64,000 bases of DNA, taken from the NCBI RefSeq assembly GCF_014646215.1, contig NZ_BMNA01000015.1:1-64000 (forward strand), in the 5' to 3' direction. A program made the position numbers and the translations under genes. Position 1 is the stretch's first letter; each line of letters opens with the position of its first letter. Under the pieces are notes generated by a model, which saw only the letters and a list, made by a program, of their open reading frames with translations, was not told the DNA's origin and made no database searches. Below are positions 44,257-52,017 of the stretch, piece after piece. This DNA comes from Nakamurella endophytica. GTDB lineage: Bacteria; Actinomycetota; Actinomycetes; Mycobacteriales; Nakamurellaceae.

Positions 44257-45195
44257 TCACGCGGCGCGTCCGGGACGCGCCGGGACACCGGCGGTGTGCC
44301 GCGCCGGGCGTGCCAGGCAACCGGCGACGTGGTTGCACGCTCGAAGGAAGCCCAGGTTCGACTCTCGAGTTAGCTCGTTCCAGTTGATCAGGCCGCCGCC
44401 GTGCAGAGCCGGGTCGTACGGCACGACGAAGACTCCGCCGCACGACTCGGCCAGCCAGTCGATCGCTGGACGCAGCTCCTCCAGGTCCACGCCTGGGTTT
44501 TCCACGCCGAGCACCACAGTCGCACCAGCGACCAAGTCGTCCAGGTCGTCCTCGCGCAGCTCCTCCAACAACTGATGCGTCGACTCCAAGGAGTCCACCG
44601 TGGACAGCGCGCCGATCGCCAGGTGGTCCGCGGCGTGCAAACCGGCTTGAGCACAGTCGTCGAGGAGCTGCTTGCCCAGATCGGTCACCACGAGCTGCGC
44701 CAGCTGCGACAACCTGGCCAGGCTGACGTCTAGCTCTGGTCGTCTCATTGCCCGTACTGCAGCGCGGCGAGCCCGGTCGTGGTGCATCAGGTGCACCCGA
44801 CCGGAAGCCACCTGCAGGTAGCTCATCAGCTCGCTGGGAAAAACCACCTGCTCGGCATCAGCGACGAACTCGGTCAGCGCTTTGACGTCCGGGTCGGCCT
44901 GGCCGGCCAGGCGCCGGCGCAGCTTGCCGATGGTCGGATCAAGATCCACCCCGACGGTCAACCTCGGCACCACCAACGACAGGAAGTGCACCAAGGCCGC
45001 CGCCGTGGTCGTCGAGTTGCCGCCGCCCTTCCCACTGACCACCGTCACGGTTCGAGACGCCACACCCGGCATCCGGGCATACGCCGCCGCTTCCAACGCC
45101 GACCACTCAGCACTCACCTCGCCCCACAGCGCTTGCTGCTGCGCCGCCTCGGTCAACTCGACCGCCAACGCATCTGTCCTGCGCGTCGTCCTCAC
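44257..45195 (-). CDS. ParA/MinD-like ATPase with a non-canonical P-loop (312 aa)
   Basis: Deviant-Walker ATPase fold encoded second in the transfer operon. The P-loop region reads VVSGKGGGNSTTTAAALVHF. The signature Lys of KGG is present, but the P-loop Lys of the usual KGG-x-GK-(S/T) is replaced by Asn-Ser, so nucleotide hydrolysis may be weak or lost. TVGVDLDPTIGKLRRRL supplies the usual Asp after the second strand, and VVTDLGKQLLDDCAQ the switch II Asp. It overlaps by 4 bp with the small membrane protein upstream and is 10 bp from the TcpC-like gene. Positioning of the transfer complex is a possible role. Confidence 0.8.
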   Translation of the reverse strand: MRTTRRTDALAVELTEAAQQQALWGEVSAEWSALEAAAYARMPGVASRTVTVVSGKGGGNSTTTAAALVHFLSLVVPRLTVGVDLDPTIGKLRRRLAGQADPDVKALTEFVADAEQVVFPSELMSYLQVASGRVHLMHHDRARRAAVRAMRRPELDVSLARLSQLAQLVVTDLGKQLLDDCAQAGLHAADHLAIGALSTVDSLESTHQLLEELREDDLDDLVAGATVVLGVENPGVDLEELRPAIDWLAESCGGVFVVPYDPALHGGGLINWNELTRESNLGFLRACNHVAGCLARPARHTAGVPARPGRAA

Positions 45196-45416
45196 CGGCC
45201 ACCCCGGAGCACGGCCACCGAACCGAGCAGCGCGAACACGCCTGTCGCGAGCCCGAGGATCAGCCAGCCCAACTCGTATGGGGAGCGTTCCGTGCGGGCG
45301 GCGCGACGGGCCGCGGCCGCCTCCCGCCGCGCCGCCCGCAACTGCCGCCGCAGCTTTGCTGCACGAGCGTCCTGGGTCGCCAGCACCGCGCCCAACCAGA
45401 AGCCGTTCTGCGTCAT
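45192..45416 (-). CDS. Small membrane protein, first gene of the transfer operon (74 aa)
   Basis: A GGAGCGACG ribosome binding site precedes the ATG. A basic, Ala/Arg-rich helix (RRQLRAARREAAAARRAAR) is followed by one membrane segment (LGWLILGLATGVFALLGSVA) and a short basic end. The 3' end overlaps the ATPase gene (ATGA). No family recognised. Being first, its upstream region should contain the promoter of the ~15-kb transfer operon. Confidence 0.65.
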   Translation of the reverse strand: MTQNGFWLGAVLATQDARAAKLRRQLRAARREAAAARRAARTERSPYELGWLILGLATGVFALLGSVAVLRGGR

Positions 45417-45495
45417 CGTCGCTCCGTCCTGTTGACCGACAGCTCGAACCGGTCCCGCTAACTGGCGTCAGCCAGGCAGCAACAGGAATAGCGTT

Positions 45496-45626
45496 GCTGT
45501 AGTTAAGCCAGTGCTGAGACCGTATGCGAGCCTCTGAACTGCCGTCAAGTCGCCTAGCCGTCCGGATAGCTGAAGCAAGGAGAACTCTGCTGTAGCTGTG
45601 CAGGGAGCTTCGCGGCTTCGCTACAG
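45496..45626. promoter_or_regulatory. Repeated GCTGTAG/CTACAGC words in a divergent promoter region
   Basis: Within 131 bases the word GCTGTAG occurs at 45496-45502 and 45589-45595 (as palindromic GCTGTAGC) and its inverse GCTACAG at 45620-45626. Another GCTACAGC lies at 46215-46222, at the start of the downstream peptidase gene. The region separates the divergent transfer operon and EspR-like operon, so these may be regulator sites that control both directions. Confidence 0.45.
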
Positions 45627-45689
45627 TGCGTAAACGCCGGCCGTTAGGGTGCCTTCCAACCCGAGTGCTTGGCCTTGGAGGTGTGCAGG

Positions 45690-46148
45690 GTGGTGGAGCG
45701 AGAGGCCGGGATGCCGGGCCTTGCTACTCAGCTGAACCACCTCTTCGCCACCGTTCCGCGGCCCGGCACAAGCCAGCTGTGGAACAACGAGGACGCCGCG
45801 GCCGCCATGCGCGAGGCGGGAGTCAACATCTCCGCCGCCTACCTGAGCCAACTGCGGACGGGCAAACGCGACAACCCGTCAGCTCGTCACCTCGGCGCCC
45901 TTGCCCGACTGTTCCGGGTCCCGGTGGACTACTTCTTCGACCCAGCAGTCAGCAAGCAGATCGACGCCGATCTTCGCCTACTCGTGGCCGTCAGAGACGC
46001 CAACGTCCAGGGCATCGCTCTGCGAGCCCACGGGCTGTCGGCTACCGGCCTGTCAGGCATCGCCGGAATGATCGAACACATCCGCCGCATGGAGCGCCTC
46101 GAAGACACCACGAACCCCGATCAGCCTCCGCCGCCGTCGGAGCAGTAA
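45690..46148 (+). CDS. EspR-like helix-turn-helix regulator (152 aa)
   Basis: XRE-type regulator resembling mycobacterial EspR. It has LATQLNHLFATVPRPGTSQL and an N-terminal helix-turn-helix with the signature AAYLSQLRTGKRDNPSARHL, then ALARLFRVPVDYFFDPAV, the usual EspR-like order, and a C-terminal dimerisation region (QIDADLRLLVAVRD). The GTG is chosen for GGAGGTG 6 nt upstream; an ATG later (MPGLATQ) and an upstream TTG are alternatives. It leads an overlapping operon with an ImmA/IrrE peptidase and two membrane proteins, and is divergent from the transfer operon, so it may control conjugation; that is inference. It is a good candidate for binding the GCTGTAGC repeats upstream. Confidence 0.88.
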   Translation: MVEREAGMPGLATQLNHLFATVPRPGTSQLWNNEDAAAAMREAGVNISAAYLSQLRTGKRDNPSARHLGALARLFRVPVDYFFDPAVSKQIDADLRLLVAVRDANVQGIALRAHGLSATGLSGIAGMIEHIRRMERLEDTTNPDQPPPPSEQ

Positions 46149-46208
46149 CCAGCCCCGACTCCGATCGCTACTGTGTGGGCTGAAGTACAGCAAGGGCGGA
46201 GGTGCTGC

Positions 46209-46730
46209 ATGCCAGCTACAGCACGACGGCGGATTCAAGCGGTCCTGACCCAGCTGCAGCCCCTCATCCCTACCCCCTGGGACATCACCGTCCTGGTGGA
46301 CAGAATCGCGCAGCAACGACGCCGCCCGGTCACCCTCCAGAGCTGGGACTTCGGGACCTGGACCCAGCGAGACAGCAGTAGACCCACAGGACTGTGGATC
46401 CCCTCCGCCCGCGCCGACTGGATCTTCTACTCCGACACGGCAACGGCCATCTCCCGCGAGCAAACCATCGGCCACGAACTTGGCCACCTGCTCCTAGGGC
46501 ACACCCCTCGCCTAGGTGACGCCCCTCCCGAGTTGCTCACGGCTCTCACACCAGCTCTGCCGCAGGACCTGGCCCGCGACATGCTCGCCATGGCCAGAAC
46601 CGGCTACGAGAAGCAGGACGAGGCCCTGGTAGAGGAATTCGGCACCACGCTCATCCGATTCGGGGCCACACTCCAAACCCGCCAGGAGCCACAAGACGAA
46701 CTCGGGCGACTGACGGACTCACTACGGTGA
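46209..46730 (+). CDS. ImmA/IrrE family metallopeptidase (173 aa)
   Basis: Zinc peptidase with the motif TIGHELGHLLLGHTP (HExxH plus a further His), the ImmA/IrrE (peptidase M78) signature. Such proteins cut or sense helix-turn-helix repressors and so relieve repression in mobile elements such as ICEBs1. The ATG is chosen for GGAGGTG 5 nt upstream. Its stop overlaps the GTG of the MAB_1171c-type gene (GTGA), and an EspR-like regulator is 60 bp upstream, an arrangement that suggests the peptidase acts on that regulator. C-terminal helices (ARDMLAMARTGYEKQDEALV) follow the catalytic region. Confidence 0.88.
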   Translation: MPATARRRIQAVLTQLQPLIPTPWDITVLVDRIAQQRRRPVTLQSWDFGTWTQRDSSRPTGLWIPSARADWIFYSDTATAISREQTIGHELGHLLLGHTPRLGDAPPELLTALTPALPQDLARDMLAMARTGYEKQDEALVEEFGTTLIRFGATLQTRQEPQDELGRLTDSLR

Positions 46731-47794
46731 CCTGGACAGCCATCGCTTTGCTGGCCGTGGCCTGCGCGTATCGACTGGTGCTAGTCCGGCGGCAACCCAA
46801 CTGGGTCAACATCAGCCACGCCATCGCCGTCATCGCCGCCGCAGTGGGCTTCGCCGCCGTCACCGCAGCTCCGCTCATCGACGCGGCGCTGGGCGCCAAC
46901 GCCACCGACCTCGTCGGCCACATGTTCGTCGTCATCGGCGCGGTGTCTGCCCAGATGCTGGTACTTGGGATTCGCGTCAGCCGACCGCCCGTCCGCGCCG
47001 CCGCTGCCGGCGTCGTCATCGCCTGCGTCGTTCTCGCCGTCATGGCGATCACCTTCGCCGCCGCTCCGATACACCAACGAGCGGTGCTCGACCTCGTCGT
47101 CGACCCCAACTACGTGCAGCTGACATCCGTGGCCATCTACCGGGCCGTGTTCGAGGCCTACCTGGCCTACGTCCTGGTCGACATCGTCCGACTGTGCCGC
47201 CGCTACGCCGGCATCCCCGGCGACCTCGGCCGCCGGGCCAGTCTCGCCCTGCTCGGGTGGGGGTGCGTCATCAGCGTCGGCTACGCCGTCTTCAACATCG
47301 CCTACATCGTGATCCAACAAACCGCCCACCGCACCGTCCCGGTCCTGCACGATCTCGGCTCGCTCGCCGCCCGCATAGGACTGGGCATGCTCGCCATCGG
47401 CCTGCTCGTTCCTCAGCTACTACCCGCCACTCGACGATGGCTGACCACACTGGCCGGCATCCGCCGACTTGGACCGCTATGGCGGGCGGTCACCGCGCAT
47501 GCGCCGGCTGCCACACTGCCCACCCCACTACCAATCACCCCGCGCCGGGCCGAGCTGCGCCACGACCGCCGCATCATCGAAGTCGCCGAAGGGCTGGCCA
47601 TGATCGAAGCCGCTTCTAACCACGACGGCAGCGAGCAAGAAGCAACCACCAGACTGCGCCACCTAGCGGCCGATCCCACACTTGCGCAGCCACGCGACGC
47701 CGCCGCCGAGCGCGCCCGGATCCTGCAGCTGGCCACCGCCTACCGCAGCCGAATCCCGGCACCTATCGACGCGAGAGCCCGCTCACCACGATGA
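46727..47794 (+). CDS. MAB_1171c family polytopic membrane protein (355 aa)
   Basis: Seven hydrophobic segments in the first ~240 residues (for example AIALLAVACAYRLVLV, AIAVIAAAVGFAAVTAAPLI, AAGVVIACVVLAVMAITFAA) and a cytoplasmic C-terminal tail (EVAEGLAMIEAASNHDGSEQ, LQLATAYRSRIP). The WVNISHAIAVI and YAGIPGDLGRRASLALLGWG blocks match MAB_1171c-type proteins, which are called putative transporters but lack proven function. It starts in a GTGA overlap with the ImmA/IrrE gene and overlaps the PAP2-like gene downstream, so all three are one unit with the EspR-like regulator. Confidence 0.8.
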   Translation: MTWTAIALLAVACAYRLVLVRRQPNWVNISHAIAVIAAAVGFAAVTAAPLIDAALGANATDLVGHMFVVIGAVSAQMLVLGIRVSRPPVRAAAAGVVIACVVLAVMAITFAAAPIHQRAVLDLVVDPNYVQLTSVAIYRAVFEAYLAYVLVDIVRLCRRYAGIPGDLGRRASLALLGWGCVISVGYAVFNIAYIVIQQTAHRTVPVLHDLGSLAARIGLGMLAIGLLVPQLLPATRRWLTTLAGIRRLGPLWRAVTAHAPAATLPTPLPITPRRAELRHDRRIIEVAEGLAMIEAASNHDGSEQEATTRLRHLAADPTLAQPRDAAAERARILQLATAYRSRIPAPIDARARSPR

Positions 47795-48399
47795 CCGGCA
47801 CCACCACGCAGCAACCCACCAACGTCCGCCACTGGGCGGCGCGCATCATCACCGAAGTCGCCGCGCCCGCCGTGTGCGCTCTGGCCGCCCTGCTCGTAAT
47901 CGTCATCCGCAATGCCAACACCACAACCGGCGCGGCATGGGGTGTCTTCGCCGCGACCTTCGTTGCGGTCATCCCCATGGGCTACATCGCCCACAGCGTC
48001 AAGAAGGGCAAGCTCAGCGACCACCACATCGCCGACCGCACCCAACGCCGCACACCACTGCTCATCGCCGCCGGTTCGGTCACCCTCGCCGTGATCGTCC
48101 TTGTCGTGGGTCACGCCCCTCGCGAGCTCACCGCCGTGGTCATCGCGATGCTCGGCGGCCTGCTCACCGTTATTGCGGTCACCCACTGGTGGAAGGTCTC
48201 AATCCACGCCGCGGTCGCCGGCGGCCTCGTCGCTGTCCTCGTCGCCCTGTTCGGCCCCTGGGCCATGTTCGCGGTACTCCTCGTCGCCGCCATTGGCTGG
48301 TCCCGCACCGTCCTGGGCGCCCACACCTGGCCACAGATCATCGCCGGAAGCATCCTCGGTGCCTTGATGACAGTCGCCCTGTTCATCCCGCTCCGCTAA
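47791..48399 (+). CDS. PAP2-like membrane phosphatase superfamily protein (202 aa)
   Basis: Six hydrophobic segments. The C-terminal part contains WKVSIHAAVAGGLVAVLVAL and IGWSRTVLGAHTWPQIIAGS, which correspond to the PAP2 motifs SGH and S-R-x5-H; the final Asp of the third motif is replaced by Gln, so catalysis is uncertain. Starts by ATGA overlap with the MAB_1171c gene. It could act on lipid phosphates in the membrane or be a non-catalytic relative. Confidence 0.78.
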   Translation: MTGTTTQQPTNVRHWAARIITEVAAPAVCALAALLVIVIRNANTTTGAAWGVFAATFVAVIPMGYIAHSVKKGKLSDHHIADRTQRRTPLLIAAGSVTLAVIVLVVGHAPRELTAVVIAMLGGLLTVIAVTHWWKVSIHAAVAGGLVAVLVALFGPWAMFAVLLVAAIGWSRTVLGAHTWPQIIAGSILGALMTVALFIPLR

Positions 48400-48574
48400 C
48401 CGCGACGCTCGCCCCGGAGTAGCGCCTCCCACCGTGCCCTCGCGGCGACGGCCGCGACGTCGAGCGGCATCTGCGGTGTCGTCACGACGACGGCAGCGCT
48501 TCGTCGAGCTGCATCCATTGATGCCCCGAAGCTCGGGCGTGTCGTGCGACAAATCAATGCATTGGGCTGACAGC

Positions 48575-48832
48575 ATGCAACCCATGCCAGCAGTCGCAGG
48601 TCGGCGCATCAGGCGCAGCACTCGAGCCGGAGGACGCCTCCTCCAGGGACACGTCGACGCAGACGTGCACCGCAAGGCGAACGACGCCGCAGACGCGGCC
48701 GGGGTCTCCCTCGGTCTCTACCTCGAAGAGCTGATCCGGCGAGACGAGGTCGACGCCCAAGGCTGCCCGCTCTGGCTCACGCCTCGAACCCAGCACGAAG
48801 GGCAGGACGAGCTCCCGCTCAAGACCGCGTAA
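48575..48832 (+). CDS. Small ribbon-helix-helix-like protein (85 aa)
   Basis: After a basic N-terminus, GHVDADVHRKANDAADAAGVSLG and LYLEELIRRDE form the strand-helix-helix pattern of ribbon-helix-helix DNA-binding proteins, followed by a PLWLTPRTQ tail. It lies just upstream of the replication operon and could be a copy-control or partition regulator; no partner toxin is visible. Start uncertain (ATG at 48575 or 48584). The longer upstream frame lacks protein character. Confidence 0.55.
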   Translation: MQPMPAVAGRRIRRSTRAGGRLLQGHVDADVHRKANDAADAAGVSLGLYLEELIRRDEVDAQGCPLWLTPRTQHEGQDELPLKTA

Positions 48833-48871
48833 GGCAGTAACCGGGCCGCAACCGTGGCCTGGACAGCACGA

Positions 48872-48919
48872 AGCCCCACACCCTGAAGATCAGTTTGGCC
48901 GCTGAACGGGTGCGGGGCT
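48872..48919 (+). promoter_or_regulatory. Hairpin upstream of the replication operon
   Basis: Arms AGCCCCACACCC and GGGTGCGGGGCT pair at 11 of 12 positions around a 24-nt loop. It lies after the ribbon-helix-helix gene and ends 13 nt before the GAGGAGAAG ribosome binding site of the leader ORF, so it could be a terminator, an attenuator or a target for antisense control of replication. Confidence 0.5.
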
Positions 48920-48945
48920 CCGTCGAACTACGAGGAGAAGTCTAC

Positions 48946-49059
48946 ATGCCGACCCCCGCGCGGGGGTACCGGTCTCGGGCCGCCATCTTGGCGTGTCTTG
49001 ATGCCGTTGCATCGTCCCCGCCGACATCTGCGAGTAGCCGCCGCTTCACCGTCCGGTGA
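48946..49059 (+). CDS. Leader ORF translationally coupled to the replication gene (37 aa)
   Basis: ATG preceded by GAGGAGAAG with 6-nt spacing, much stronger than any signal of the following gene. The peptide begins MPTPARGYRSRAAILACLDA and ends in TVR. Its TGA overlaps the GTG of the replication protein (GTGA), so the main protein is probably made by re-initiation. Leader peptides of this kind control Rep translation in several plasmids. Confidence 0.6.
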   Translation: MPTPARGYRSRAAILACLDAVASSPPTSASSRRFTVR

Positions 49060-51008
49060 GCGGTCCGGCGGCCCGCCGCGGCCGCCGCGCACACGCCGTC
49101 CCCCCGCCCACAGGGTGGGCGTTGACGGCTGCGTTGTCGCCGCGCCGATCTGTGCGGGTGGCGTCGGTCGACGCGCAAGGCCGGGTGGAGAACCGCTATC
49201 CGTCCACCGCGCCGGTGTCGGGCGCGGAGCCGGTGGTGCCGTGGGCGGTGTATCTGACCGATGCCCGTGGCCGGTTCCGGCTGTTGGGGTTCGATCTGGA
49301 CGCCAAGGCCGGCCCGGTGGAGTCGGATCTGGCCAGGTTGCGCCAGCTGCTGGGCCGGGCCGGTGTGCCGCATGTGGTGTGCCGGTCCGGGCCGGGCGGC
49401 GGCCGGCATGTGTGGGCCGCGGTGGGCGAGCCGGTGCCAGCGCCGGTGGTGGCCCGGCTGGCCCGCGGACTGCGGCAGCTGCTGCCCAGCTTGGACGTCA
49501 GCGCCCTGCTGAACCCGGCCACCGGTGCGCTGCGCCCCCCAGGGGCTCCGCACCGCCTCGGTGGGCGCAGCGAAATCTTGGCCGGCGACGTGTCGGCGCT
49601 GCTGTCCCCGACCGCCGGCGTCCACGCCGTACTGACACTTGCCGGCCTGGTCGGCGACCCACCACCCCGGTCCACCGCCACGACCGATGGGGCGATGCCG
49701 GTCGGCCGGGACGAGCACGGCCATCCACACTTGCTCGGTGACCGGCGGCCGCTGCCGCCAGCCGCGCAAGCGGCCCTGACGAGTCCGTTGCCGGCCGAGG
49801 CGGATGCCAGCCGGGTGTTGTTCACGGTGCTGTGCGGGGCCGCCCGGGCTCGTTGGCGCCGCGCCGACCTGGACGTCCACGTTGCGGCGGCGGCGGGGTT
49901 GGAGCATGTCCGGACTCGCCGGCACGGCCCCCTGCGCGTCGCACGCGATCAGCGGGTTCAGCGGGAGGTGCTGGACCGGAACTGGCGCCGGGCGGTCGCC
50001 TGGATCGCCGCGCACCCGACCGACCCGACCGACACGGCCGGCGCCGACCCGACGTGGTTGCCGCGCTGTACCGCTGTCACCGATGCGGTCGCCGGGGTGC
50101 AGCGCCGCGCGGACGCCTCCCCCGGCCGCTGGGCCACCGGGGGCGGGCCGGCCGATCGGCGGGTGCTGGACGTGCTGTGCCTGCTGCAGCTGGACGCCGT
50201 CCGCCCCGACGGCGTGGAGGCCGACATCCGCCGGCTATCCCAGCTGACCGGCCTGGGCCGGGACACCGCCCGGATCGCTTTGCTGCGCCTTGCCGCCGAC
50301 GGCTGGATCGTCCAGGTCCGCCCCGCCGAGGGAGTCCACGCCGCCCACTGGACCATCCACACCAGCCCGCCCACGTTGTCCACACCAGAAGTGACCTCAG
50401 GTCGGTCACAAGCGGACACGCGCCCCGACCGCCACCTCCCCCTCGATGTCCCTGCTGCTCGCAACGCCTGGCGTTCCCACCTACGGCACCGCACCACCGC
50501 TGTTGCCCACGACGTGTTCACCGCCAACCACGGGTTGGCGCATCACTGCGCCCGCACCTACCAAGCCCTCACCACCGCAGAAGAGAGCCCCAGGATCCTG
50601 GCCGACCGGCTCGGCTACACCCTGCCCCGCACCCTGGCCTACCTCGAACGGCTACACCGCCACCGGCTCGCCCGCACCGACCCGGCCGGGCACTGGCTGC
50701 GACCGGGCCGGGACCAACGCGATGCTGCCGCTACTGCGATCGGCGCCGCGGGAGTGCTGGCGGCGCGGACGGTGCGGCACGAGACCGAACGCACCGCGTG
50801 GGCGTGGTGGCTGGACGAGCTGGCCTGGCGGCGCCTGTCCCCCGCCCGCCGCCGCCGCACCCCCGGCGCCGACCAAGCGGCATTACCTCTTCCGGAGCTG
50901 CCGGCGCCGCGTCGGCGCCACGGCCCGCACCCCGTGCACCGCGGCCGCGCCGACTATGCCGCCGCCCTGGCCCACCTGCGTAACGAACTACACCGCCAGG
51001 CCAGCTGA
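49056..51008 (+). CDS. Plasmid-type replication protein with a primase-polymerase-like N-terminus (650 aa)
   Basis: The N-terminal ~200 residues resemble archaeo-eukaryotic primase folds of plasmid replicases: RLLGFDLDAKAGPVESDLAR with the Asp-x-Asp pair near residue 78, and VVCRSGPGGGRHVWAAVGEP near 110, the Gly-rich ssDNA-binding strand. LLNPATGALRPPGAPHR follows, as in those proteins. The C-terminal half has two winged-helix segments (VEADIRRLSQLTGLGRDTAR, and SPRILADRLGYTLPRTLAYL). This makes it a replication initiator candidate. Coupled to the leader ORF by GTGA. No helicase domain is present, so it must rely on host or another helicase. Confidence 0.78.
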   Translation: MSGPAARRGRRAHAVPPPTGWALTAALSPRRSVRVASVDAQGRVENRYPSTAPVSGAEPVVPWAVYLTDARGRFRLLGFDLDAKAGPVESDLARLRQLLGRAGVPHVVCRSGPGGGRHVWAAVGEPVPAPVVARLARGLRQLLPSLDVSALLNPATGALRPPGAPHRLGGRSEILAGDVSALLSPTAGVHAVLTLAGLVGDPPPRSTATTDGAMPVGRDEHGHPHLLGDRRPLPPAAQAALTSPLPAEADASRVLFTVLCGAARARWRRADLDVHVAAAAGLEHVRTRRHGPLRVARDQRVQREVLDRNWRRAVAWIAAHPTDPTDTAGADPTWLPRCTAVTDAVAGVQRRADASPGRWATGGGPADRRVLDVLCLLQLDAVRPDGVEADIRRLSQLTGLGRDTARIALLRLAADGWIVQVRPAEGVHAAHWTIHTSPPTLSTPEVTSGRSQADTRPDRHLPLDVPAARNAWRSHLRHRTTAVAHDVFTANHGLAHHCARTYQALTTAEESPRILADRLGYTLPRTLAYLERLHRHRLARTDPAGHWLRPGRDQRDAAATAIGAAGVLAARTVRHETERTAWAWWLDELAWRRLSPARRRRTPGADQAALPLPELPAPRRRHGPHPVHRGRADYAAALAHLRNELHRQAS

Positions 51009-51286
51009 ACAGATCGGACACCGGTCCAGGCGTATCGTCGGCGGTCTTACCGCCCGCCACGAGTAAGCCCACCGTGACTCGGCCGGGACGGAAGCGTTCG
51101 GGTTGGTCCAACCGTCTTGGATAGTCGACGAAGTTGTTCTCTGGTGTGTTGACACCGCACTGCAGCATGACGTGGGTGCCGGGGCCTCGAACCTCCCGGC
51201 GGCTGCCTGTCACCCGTGTGGAGTGCATCCTCACCGTCCGGTGGTGCCGCCGCGATAACTCCGCAGGCGGCACCACCGACCAGGGA

Positions 51287-51817
51287 TCAGGAGTTGATGA
51301 ACCGGCTGCAGGCGTTCCAGACCTGTTGTGCGTACCAGCGCATCATCGGGCCTGACACGCCCGGGATGATCGATCGGTTGATGTTGAGCAGCGCGTTGAA
51401 CGCGATCCGGGTTCCGATCTCAGCAGCGAAGTAGATGGCCACGCCGAGCGGAACTCCGGCCCCCACGATGCACTGGGTGTAGTCCCAGGTGCGCCCCCAG
51501 AATGACGCCGGCAGGATCGTTGCCGCCCGACGTCGATCTGCCAGGCCGGACTGCATCACCGCCGCCGGCGCGGCGACCTTGTTCTCCGCGTCTCTGACAG
51601 CGCCTTGACGGATCACCGGGTTGATCACGAAGTCTTCGATCCCGGTGGAGGTCGTGGTGCTGACCTCGTGGGCCACAGTGGGCTGTCCGACCGCCTCGGT
51701 CGACGTTGCCACTTGGCCCAAGCCGCACACAAGCGCGCTGCTTACCAACACGCCGGTCCCGGTCATCAGCACTCGAGTGCCGAGCCCGGGCCGATCCACT
51801 TCTTTGACGACCGACAT
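51287..51817 (-). CDS. Exported protein of unknown function (176 aa)
   Basis: GGAGCGACC upstream of the ATG. A signal-like N-terminus (GTRVLMTGTGVLVSSALVCG then LGQVATSTEA) suggests export; cleavage is likely after Ala-x-Ser/Thr-Glu-Ala. A Thr-rich stretch and a C-terminal hydrophobic hairpin (CIVGAGVPLGVAIYFAAEIG) with MRWYAQQVWNACSRFINS at the end follow. No family recognised. Small size, two cysteines and a hydrophobic C-terminal part could fit a surface-exclusion, immunity or secreted-peptide function, but there is no direct evidence. Confidence 0.6.
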   Translation of the reverse strand: MSVVKEVDRPGLGTRVLMTGTGVLVSSALVCGLGQVATSTEAVGQPTVAHEVSTTTSTGIEDFVINPVIRQGAVRDAENKVAAPAAVMQSGLADRRRAATILPASFWGRTWDYTQCIVGAGVPLGVAIYFAAEIGTRIAFNALLNINRSIIPGVSGPMMRWYAQQVWNACSRFINS

Positions 51818-52017
51818 CGGTCGCTCCTTCCAGGTAGGTGCCCCAGGTGGGCCGTGCCGTCGGTCTTGCGCTGACCGGCAGGCTCAACCAATCAAGGCGT
51901 GTGACCGGGGACCACACCTTGACGGGTAGAAGCAGGAAGAGGCCCGCGGTGCGAGAGATTTGCCGAGTCTGCGGGGCCAGCTGGTGTCTCGCATGTCGGT
52001 AGCTCAAGCTGTGCAGC

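Noticed and set aside
48872-48919. Rho-independent terminator after the ribbon-helix-helix gene
   Set aside because: The hairpin has a 24-nt loop and no T tract; it is listed as a regulatory hairpin instead.
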